Assembly: GCF_963678635.1 (NCBI RefSeq)
Contig: NC_087066.1
Location: 34,477,301-34,541,300 of the forward strand
Direction: 5' to 3'
DNA length: 64,000 nucleotides
From: Symsagittifera roscoffensis
Lineage: Eukaryota; Xenacoelomorpha; Acoela; Convolutidae
Position 1 is the stretch's first letter, and each line of letters begins with the position of its first letter. Position numbers and translations under genes: made by a program. The notes under the pieces were generated by a model. The model ran no database searches. It had not been told where the DNA came from and worked only from the letters and a program-made list of their open reading frames with translations. Positions 57,277 to 64,000 of the stretch are shown piece by piece.

Positions 57277-60107
57277 AGCCGCCGTCTCTCTCTTATCGTT
57301 GAAACTAAACAAAATAGCTAAAATGTTGAAACTAAACAAAGTAATCTGCTGGATCAAAAGAAAATTCTTGATGAGATTCAAGAAAAAAAGCAAGCCGTTG
57401 TTGCTAACGCGCATGACATTACAAGTTTTTCACGAATCAATCAAGATTTCGGATCAACAGGTCAAAGAGCGCCGCCATCTCACCACTTTGCTAGCAAACG
57501 ATTGCGTTTTAAAGTTGTCACTGAAAGCACAAGTAAAGAGTCTTTTCAGAGACAAATGGATGAGAAAAACTAGGTCAAAACCTTGCTTCACTCTCTGGAC
57601 CTCAAGGTGCCTGTTGTGAATATCAAAAGGTTGGGACGATATAGCGCTGACAGAAAGAGGGCAATTATTGTTGAATTTAATTGCAACTGGGACGCCAAGT
57701 TAGTTCTCCAATAAAGTATTGCTTTCAAACTCTACAACACATCAGGTTTATTCGTAAGCAAAGACTTGACAGCAGACGAACAAAATCTAGAAAAACAGGC
57801 AATGAAACAGAGATATGATTTGAAAAAAAGTGGTGTTGACAAATCCACGCTGGAAAATGTTAATTTCCGCCTGCAACGAGATTGAACAGTTATATCAAAC
57901 CTTTGACTAGCTCCAAAAATAATGTTAATAAATGTAAGATCACTCAAAACTGCGTTGAGCGTCTAGCTGCTGATATAATTGCAAATGATATTGATATGTG
58001 TTTTGTTACTGAAATATGGTGCAATTCAGAAAAGTACACAACAGTACTATCAAAATCGATGGCTACAGTGTTTTGCGGTCTGACAGGACGACAAGAAACT
58101 CTAACAAGCAAATTGGTGGTGGCGTAGTTGTATATTACCGAGATGGATTCATAATATGCCAGTTTTTTCCCTATGGGTGTGAAGATTTTGAAATTCTCTG
58201 GTTCTTGTTCATTCTGAACGACAGATTAAACGTTTCTGGACTGTTGTATCAACCCCCCCCCCCCAGATGGTAATAATGAAGTTGACTTATCTTATCATAT
58301 TTCCAGTGTTGCTGATTATTCATTCAGATCATTGTCTTGCTCAGGGATTTTTTTATTTCGACATAACATTGTTAAACGGTTTCAAGCAGGTTTTTAAAGC
58401 ATTTACAAGAGGACGCACTCAGCTTGACCGAATTCTCACGACATTTCCAACTCTCTTCCAAGATGTTCAAGTGAGTAGTCTCACCTTGCCAAATGATCAT
58501 CTACCTGTAATTTGTTCTCCTTCAAACAGAGCAGAGAACCTCCAAAAATCAGAATTTTTTGTATCCAGCGGGATAGGAATTGACAATCTTTCAATCTGGC
58601 CCTGGATAAACAAGATTTAGTCTATATTCTGGAGTACACTATAGAAAGTCACAACAGCGCTTACACAGCCTTGACTCTTCACGAATTTTATCACAGTCTG
58701 AAAAAATTTTAAAAAAGTGCAGTTGGGTTTGATGGCATGGGTCTTCAGTCAACGTGGGTCTTCATCAAAAATGCCCATAAGTTAGTTCCTAGTATTCAAC
58801 ACATCTTCAATTTATCACTCAGAAGTGGTGTTTTTCCGGAGGCATTCAAGATTTCAAAAATTGTTCCTCTAGCCAAAGTCCCGCAAGCAAACAGCATGGA
58901 CTAATTACGGCCAATATCAATCACACCAGTACTCAGCAAACACTTTGAGCGTTTGGTCTACAACAAGTTCATAAAAATCAACTACGAAAGTTCACTGAAA
59001 AATTATCGATTTGGTTTCAGAACAGGAGGCTCAACCTTCAACGCTGCTCTTCGAATACTACACAAAGTTCGTTACTTCGATACTCATCATAATGACGGTG
59101 TACATCTCTTCTCGCTGGAACTGTCCAAAGCGTTCGACGGAGTGCCCCATCATTTTATAATTAGTCAGATCAAACAGATAAACCCACGAGTCAATACATA
59201 TGTAGTGAATTGGCTGAAAAGTTTCCTATCAGACCGAGTGCAGATTGTATCATATCAGAACAAATTGTCAAAACCAGCCTCCATCAACCAAGGTGTACCT
59301 CAGGGGACGGTATTTGGACCACCGTTCTTCAATATGTCGTTCGACGACTTGAAGTGTCTTTACGAAAATGCTTGTCTAGTTAGGTTTGCAGACGACAACA
59401 ATCCGGTAATCGGCGTTAGAGGACTCGACGACCCTAGTCGAATCATTTTTGAAGGAATCTTCAAGTGGTGTATGGATTATAATTTTATTATCAAGACCCT
59501 TAAATCTAAAAAAAATTAGGTTCAATTTCAAGAAAAAGGTAACCCTCATCTGCTCAGATATCGAAAGCATACCGCTGGTTGAAAACATGAAAGTTTTGGG
59601 AATTATTATAGACAGCAGGTTAATTTTTCGACCACATGTATCCAAGACAACCAGTAGAGCTTCCTCAAACCTGTTCTTGCATCATAAACTAAAGCGATTG
59701 GGATACCGTGCAGATGACCTTTCTTTGCTATATCAGTCACTTGTTCTATCAGTCTTAACATACGGCTTGGAAGTAAGGGGCGGCGCTGCGAAAACAGTTC
59801 TTAGAAAAGTGGACGCTGTTCAAAAACGTGCTGTTCGTATGGGTATTATGAAAGAATTTATTCCTATTGGAGAACACATTAAATTCAAAGACGCGAGACT
59901 TCTGAATAATATCACTAAAACTGGTTCGAAGCATCAACTATATGACATATTGCCGCATAGGCGCGGTTACTGTTCTGAAAGAGAACGATAACGGCTACCG
60001 ACTGCTGAAGTGGCAACCAAAAAGACGTCTGGATCTATGTTTCCTGAGAGACTTGTGAGGAAATTTTAGAAACTGACCCAAGGCTAAAGCCAGAAGAAGA
60101 AGAAGAT
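57277..60107 (+). mobile_element. CR1-like LINE, nearly full length, broken (copy B)
   Basis: ORF1 (57277-57885), endonuclease (about 57890-58530), reverse transcriptase and C-terminal region (58700-60000), then a short 3' end finishing in a (GAA)n run at 60093-60106. The domain order and the GAA-type microsatellite tail fit the CR1/L2/Jockey superfamily of non-LTR retrotransposons. The 5' region described above belongs to it. Frameshifts and stops make it inactive. Confidence 0.8.
57885..60000 (+). pseudogene. LINE ORF2: AP endonuclease and reverse transcriptase (copy B)
   Basis: The endonuclease shows VTEIWC (catalytic Glu), YYRDGF, QLDRILT and NDHLPVI (catalytic Asp-His pair), interrupted by a poly-C frameshift at ~58253-58264. 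The RT shows RTGGSTFNAAL, SLELSKAFDGVPH (motif A), NQGVPQGTVFGPPFF (motif B) and FADD at 59385-59396 (motif C; normally Y/FADD). A stop at 59517 and a frame change lead to the post-RT region (VLGIIIDSRLIFRPHV, LLYQSLVLSVLTYGLEV). It nicks target DNA and copies LINE RNA by target-primed reverse transcription; this copy cannot. Confidence 0.85.
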
Positions 60108-60661
60108 GTGTAAATTCAAGTCTTCTGAAAAGACAATAATTAAAGTATGAAAATATGAAACATATCGATAGTTAGAGTTTCAAAGTACCAAACATCAGTT
60201 GTACTCTAGGTTTAATTGTTGTAGGTAATATCAAGTCAGCCATAGAAAATAAAAGTGACCCTTTGTTACGGTGTAACTCATGTTTATTGGTAAAAATCTC
60301 TGAGAGGTCTCGTTACATAAGCGCTATTAGTACAGTTCTATAACTTGGCATTCAAATCACTGATATTGTTACAGGCCATTTGACCGGAATGAAATTTCGG
60401 ATTCTATGTTATTTTCCAATGATTCTTCCAAATAATGCCGCGACCGCCTAAATAAATCTTCCAAAAAATGCCGCTAATAATTCATCCAAATAATTCTTCC
60501 AATGATTCTTCCAAATAATGCCGCTAAATACAGAAGTACCAAGGCACTGTTGAACCCGTTTGACTTCATCATTCTATCACAGTTCCATCACAGTTTTTTA
60601 TTTTCAGTATATCTGATTTAATTTTCAGATGTTAATTTAAAACTTCTTCTTCTTCTTTTTC
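60108..60661. other. No gene seen; short TTCTTCCAAATAATGCC repeats
   Basis: AT-rich spacer. At 60418-60535 there are about five imperfect copies of a ~20-bp unit around TTCTTCCAAATAATGCCGC. A (CTT)n run at 60643-60660 precedes the next LINE 5' fragment. Confidence 0.6.
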
Positions 60662-60800
60662 TTTCAATTAAGGAGATGTTCCTACAGAAGATTTAGAAGT
60701 TCACGGTGCCGTTGGCCCTAGAACTAAGATTCTTCTAATTAAGCTCTGTAGGAACTTAAACTCGTGTGTTTTTGTTTGCAGCCGCCGTCTTCCTCTTAGT
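60662..60800 (+). repeat. Third copy of the LINE 5' hairpin region
   Basis: Closely matches 48956-49090 and 57164-57298 (AATTAAGGAGATGTTCCTAC, the AGAAGATTTAGAAGTTC hairpin, CTCGTGTGTTTTTGTTTGCAG, CCGCCGTCT). The similarity ends near 60800 and no ORF1 follows, so this is a 5' fragment or solitary promoter of the same LINE family. In this copy GTTTGCAG could also act as a splice acceptor. Confidence 0.7.
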
Positions 60801-61309
60801 GTCTTCGAGTTTAAAAAAAGCTGATTAATCCAGAGCGCATCAACCGTCAATTCTGTTGTGTTGGCCTGGCATTCAAAGAGATGTTGGGTTGTGTGACCAA
60901 CCATGTTGCAGTTTGGACGGACGTCTTCCAGTTCTTCATCATTTCTTGGAGGACCTAATTGTGATCTTGAAGGGCCTAATTGTTCTTGAAGGACCCAATT
61001 GTGAAGGAACTAATTGTTGTGATAAACTTATTAAATAGTTTCATATGATATGATACGCTCATAATGGTACGCTGGTTAAAAAAAGGCCCGGTACGGGGAT
61101 TTAGAGACAAGCTCTTCAAGCAGCGATACTTCCCCTTACCCGGACATCCCCGCCGGAACCTCCACCCGTGAAAAACCAGGTTATAATTGCTTTTATTCCT
61201 TTTTTGTTTTTTATTTCTTAAATCCATTTCTCTACAATCCATTTTACAATCTATTCTTCCTCTTGTTTTGCCTCTTTTGTACCCTGTTTAGTGAATGTTC
61301 GTGCCAAAT
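60801..61309. other. No gene seen; minisatellite 60945-61020
   Basis: Four imperfect ~18-20-bp units around TTGAAGGRCCTAATTGT. A GC-richer stretch at 61075-61170 (GGCCCGGTACGGGGATTTAG...CCCCGCCGGAACC) precedes the next retroelement and may be its 5' UTR; nothing firmer can be said. Confidence 0.5.
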
Positions 61310-61843
61310 TACAGGCCGAACTAGCTACCCAAGTGGAGCAGGAAACTGGTAAAAGGAACCTCAAGGACCAATTACTGCAGTCCCAAAGATGTCGGAGCCA
61401 CGGTTCATTCGTACAGAGGTGCAAAGCTAGCCGACGTTGCCACTACTGACTCGCGCTACCCCTCGCAGAAACTGAGCTGTGTTACTATAGTAGCCGGATT
61501 TAATGATAACTCATCTACGGTTTCAGACTTTGCTAAGGATGGGAGATTTTTAATAAATTTGATAATTCATAAGTTTAACCCAAATGTGCTAATTATCCCT
61601 AAAACCATCCTCTCTGCAAATAATCACTTCACAAACAGACAACTTGGCGCTCTAAACAACTCTTTGTTTCGCCTTTTTAATACATTTTACCACTCAAGAA
61701 TCCAAATTATTTCCCCCAATCTGAACGTTAATTTCAGTACTAATACATTTTGTGAAGATGGTATTCATTTTTCTTTTTATGGTCATAAAATCTTCAGTTT
61801 ATTGCTCGCTCAGCTAATTTGTATATATTCTACCATAAAATAA
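61310..61843 (+). pseudogene. SGNH hydrolase-like domain of a second retroelement
   Basis: From ~61408 the frame reads HSYRGAKLADVA (block II Gly), then VTIVAGFNDNSS (block III G-F-N-D, ~61480-61515). The undisturbed frame 61559-61843 gives NPNVLIIPKTILSANN, IQIISPNLNVNF and CEDGIHFSFYGHKIFSLL, where DGIHF supplies the block V Asp and His. The block I Ser region upstream (~61385) is scrambled. Such esterase domains occur in CR1-like ORF1 and in Ngaro-type elements. It sits immediately before a PHD-like finger. Confidence 0.75.
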
Positions 61844-61862
61844 CCCTCCTCGCTGCCAAACT

Positions 61863-62132
61863 ATGGCCGATCAGACGCACTGCCATATTTGTAAACGCCA
61901 CCTTCGAAAAGGAGGCATATGGTGTGTCATTTGCAAAACTTACATCCATGTCTCATGCAGCGGGCTACAGAGCAGCAAATTTTATTACAATGGGTTCTCC
62001 TACATACAATGCAACCCCGAGAACTTTGCAAGAGAGCCCAACTCTGCCAATAGACCAACAAGCACAGCCCCCATCACAACTCAAAAACCAACAAAATCAG
62101 CCCCATCACAACTCAAAAAGAAACATCACTGA
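61863..62132 (+). pseudogene. PHD-like zinc finger protein of the second retroelement
   Basis: The ATG at 61863 gives ADQTHCHICKRHLRKGGIWC, then VICKTYIHVSCSG. The C-x2-C ... C-x2-C-x4-H-x2-C spacing is that of a PHD-type finger. The rest of the 89-residue frame is Pro/Thr/Gln-rich linker and continues in another frame. PHD plus esterase modules are described in CR1-like LINE ORF1 proteins (Kapitonov and Jurka). Starts 20 bases after the SGNH frame ends. Confidence 0.7.
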
Positions 62133-62149
62133 AACAACTGTACTGCCCA

Positions 62150-64000
62150 ACGCAACAAAATCTTAACCTGGCCCCCTGCAATCACTACAGCCTCCTTCGA
62201 CCCCTGGAAACTTATCGACCGAGAACTTGAAATTAAAATAAATGACATAAATAAAAATGTCGTTAACTGGAAACCGCGCTTCATAGTTCTAAGCAAGAAC
62301 GAGCCCGGTTTCCAATTCATAGAATTAGTGAACCAGCAGATGTTGTCATTAGTAGAAGAAACACCAAATTCTAACGTCGCAATGCAAGCAGAAATGATTC
62401 TCCCACATCTGCTGCTCCCCAAAACTAAATCAGAAGCAAACGGATCAAATTTTAAAACACCAAGCCGCCGCATATTTTTATGGAAGCAAGGCCTATTAGA
62501 CGAACTTTTCACTGAAGCGAAAGCTCTCCAAATTGAAAATCCAAAACAGAAGAAGTCGAAAGTAAACAAGGAAGTTAAGCAATTCGATAAACTGATGAGT
62601 ACAGGCAATATATCTGCTGCGATTGGCTGCCTTTCAGACAAGAAATCAAAAGGAGTACTTCCCCTAAACGAACCATTGAAGGAAAAACAGTCCTTGGTAT
62701 CCTGAAATGAAAAACACCCTCAAGCCAAAACAGCGAACACTAAATATATAACTGAAGTTAGTGAAGACACAATGCCACACCACCCCTCTATATTCGAACA
62801 AATAAACGCCAAGACAGTTCGAAAATCAACCCTGAAAACGCACGGAAGCCACGGTCCCTCAGATCTAGATGCGAGCGAATGGAGAAGGATATTAACTTAC
62901 TGCAACCAGCCATCCCTTGAGTTTTGCAAAATAATAGGTAAACTATCCTAAACAATAGAAACTAAAGTTCTCCCACATGAAAACCTAACGGCGTACAGCT
63001 CGTGTCGCCTGATACTTCTGGACAAAAATCCAGGGGTACGGCCCATTGGTATAGGCGAAGTTCTGAGACGAATATTTGGCCAAATAATCAACCCCAAATT
63101 AAAAAAAAAACAGATCTCAGAAATCTCGCAATAAAATTCCAACTTTGCTTAGGCCAGAAATGTGGAATCGAAAAATCGAATAGCTATCCACAGCTTGAGG
63201 AACGAGTTTTAGAAACCGGAAACGGACGGCATACTACTTTTTGATGCAGAAAATGCCTTCAATTCGCTCAAAAGAGAACTTGCTCTAAAAATGTAGAAAT
63301 CTTTTGTCCGGCGCTACATCAAAGGCTGGCCAACTCATATAAACATCCCTCAAATCTATATGTCAATAACACGATTTTGACATCTACTGAAGGCACAAAG
63401 CAAGGTGATTCCCTCGCAATGGCTATGTACGGAATTGGGATGATCGAACTGATTGAGTTCCTGCAAAAACCAAATATCAACCAAAAATGGTACGCAGATG
63501 ATGGAAGCGCTGCAGGTAATTGTTAAGAGTCTCCGCGCAATACTGGACAACCTGGATGTGCACGGAAAGGCTTTCAGATACAATGTGAAGCCTTCCTAGT
63601 GTCAACTCATATAAAAGAAAACCGTCGTGAAGGCACAAATATTACAATGGTAGACGGTTTTAGAGTCCTTGGATCGGTTATAGGAACACCGTCAGCATAC
63701 GATAAAGACATGGAAAGCGAAATTGAAAAAACAGCTACCCTAACTGAAGCTTTCCAAAATAGCTAAAACATCACCACAAAATGCCTACTCCTGCTACACA
63801 AAGGGAGTTCAAAATAAATTAAGCTTTCTAAGCAGAACAACTCCGGAAGCATTTAATAAAATGGATGAAATTGAGAAAAACGTAAGACATCAGCTACTTC
63901 CTAGCAATACTGGTAAAGACCATACAACCGATGAAGATCGCAACTTTTTGCAATATCACTTAGACTGGGAGGATTAGACCTCTTCAGTAACACGAACTTT
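62150..64000 (+). pseudogene. Reverse transcriptase of the second retroelement (runs off the window)
   Basis: The N-terminal region at 62205-62703 has FDPWKLIDRELEIKIND and a long open frame rich in Lys/Glu with QKKSKVNKEVKQFDKLM. The RT follows in broken frames: GPSDLDASEWRRIL (~62850), SCRLILLDKNPGVRPIGIGE (~63003-63062), LLFDAENAFNSLKRELA (motif A, ~63228-63285), EGTKQGDSLAMAMYGIGM (motif B, ~63388-63440) and WYADDGSAAG (motif C, ~63488-63517). The C-terminal VLGSVIGTPSAYDKDMESEIEKTAT and LGGLDLFSNT reach the window end. The PIGIGE...R(R)I and WYADDG features place it in an invertebrate RT family whose clade I cannot assign (non-LTR or DIRS/Ngaro-type). Many stops. Confidence 0.75.

Larger units (their letters stand above)
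42009..58449. repeat. 8.2-kb direct tandem duplication (42009-50241 and 50242-58449)
   Basis: Copy 1 is 8233 bp and copy 2 is 8208 bp, nearly identical throughout with only scattered substitutions and small indels (one 45-bp repeat unit lost or gained). At the junction, ACATTTCCA (right-end sequence, 50232-50240) is followed by one extra C and then GACAAGAAGAC (left-end sequence). The two outer edges show the original contexts (GTCAAG before 42009, ACTCTCTTCC after 58449). The unit holds module remnants, the post-module repeat region and the 5' half of a LINE. Confidence 0.95.

Overview
The window is from an invertebrate-like metazoan nuclear genome. It is AT-rich and contains one recognisable host exon, the first coding exon of a cadherin/protocadherin gene with a consensus splice donor. 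Almost everything else is retroelement sequence at different stages of decay. No bacterial operons, rRNA, tRNA or CRISPR arrays are visible. The phylum cannot be fixed from the sequence. One unresolved assembly gap (200 N) lies at 13176-13375.

Layout. 1-1402: cadherin intron 1, much of it a repeat seen again at 32.9-33.9 kb. 1403-1922 (minus): cadherin exon 1. 1881-8307: four head-to-tail copies of a ~1.6 kb unit that contains the cadherin start codon, an antisense CR1/Jockey-like LINE 3' fragment, and the first codons of a gag gene. 8291-9630: decayed gag-protease-integrase retroelement. 9.6-13.8 kb: non-coding repeats, a 25-bp minisatellite and the gap. 13793-30564: a very large plus-strand retroelement, or two abutting ones. 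Its Ty3/gypsy part runs gag (two CCHC knuckles), protease, RT/RNase H, a long acidic linker, integrase, a C-terminal extension and a macro (ADP-ribose-binding) domain. About 7 kb of further coding sequence follows, containing an SGNH/GDSL hydrolase-like domain and several large unknown proteins. 30.6-32.4 kb: LINE scrap, a foldback element with a ~345-bp near-perfect palindrome, and a BEL/Pao integrase tail. 32.4-41.5 kb: direct repeats and an old decayed copy of the downstream module with flanking repeats. 41.5-58.4 kb: another old copy of the module, its repeats and a LINE 5' half, all duplicated as a recent 8.2-kb tandem pair (42009-50241 and 50242-58449). 57.2-60.1 kb: a nearly full-length but broken CR1-like LINE (ORF1, endonuclease, RT). 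61.3-64.0 kb: a second retroelement with SGNH, PHD-like finger and RT, running off the window.

How the parts relate. All retroelement frames carry stops or frameshifts, so these copies are pseudogenes and most entries describe ancestral function. The points of most interest are the macro domain at the end of a Ty3/gypsy Pol, the SGNH-bearing downstream module whose relatives recur without gag-pol, and the rearrangement that multiplied the start of a cadherin gene. Domain calls come from reading motifs by eye; no database search was run.
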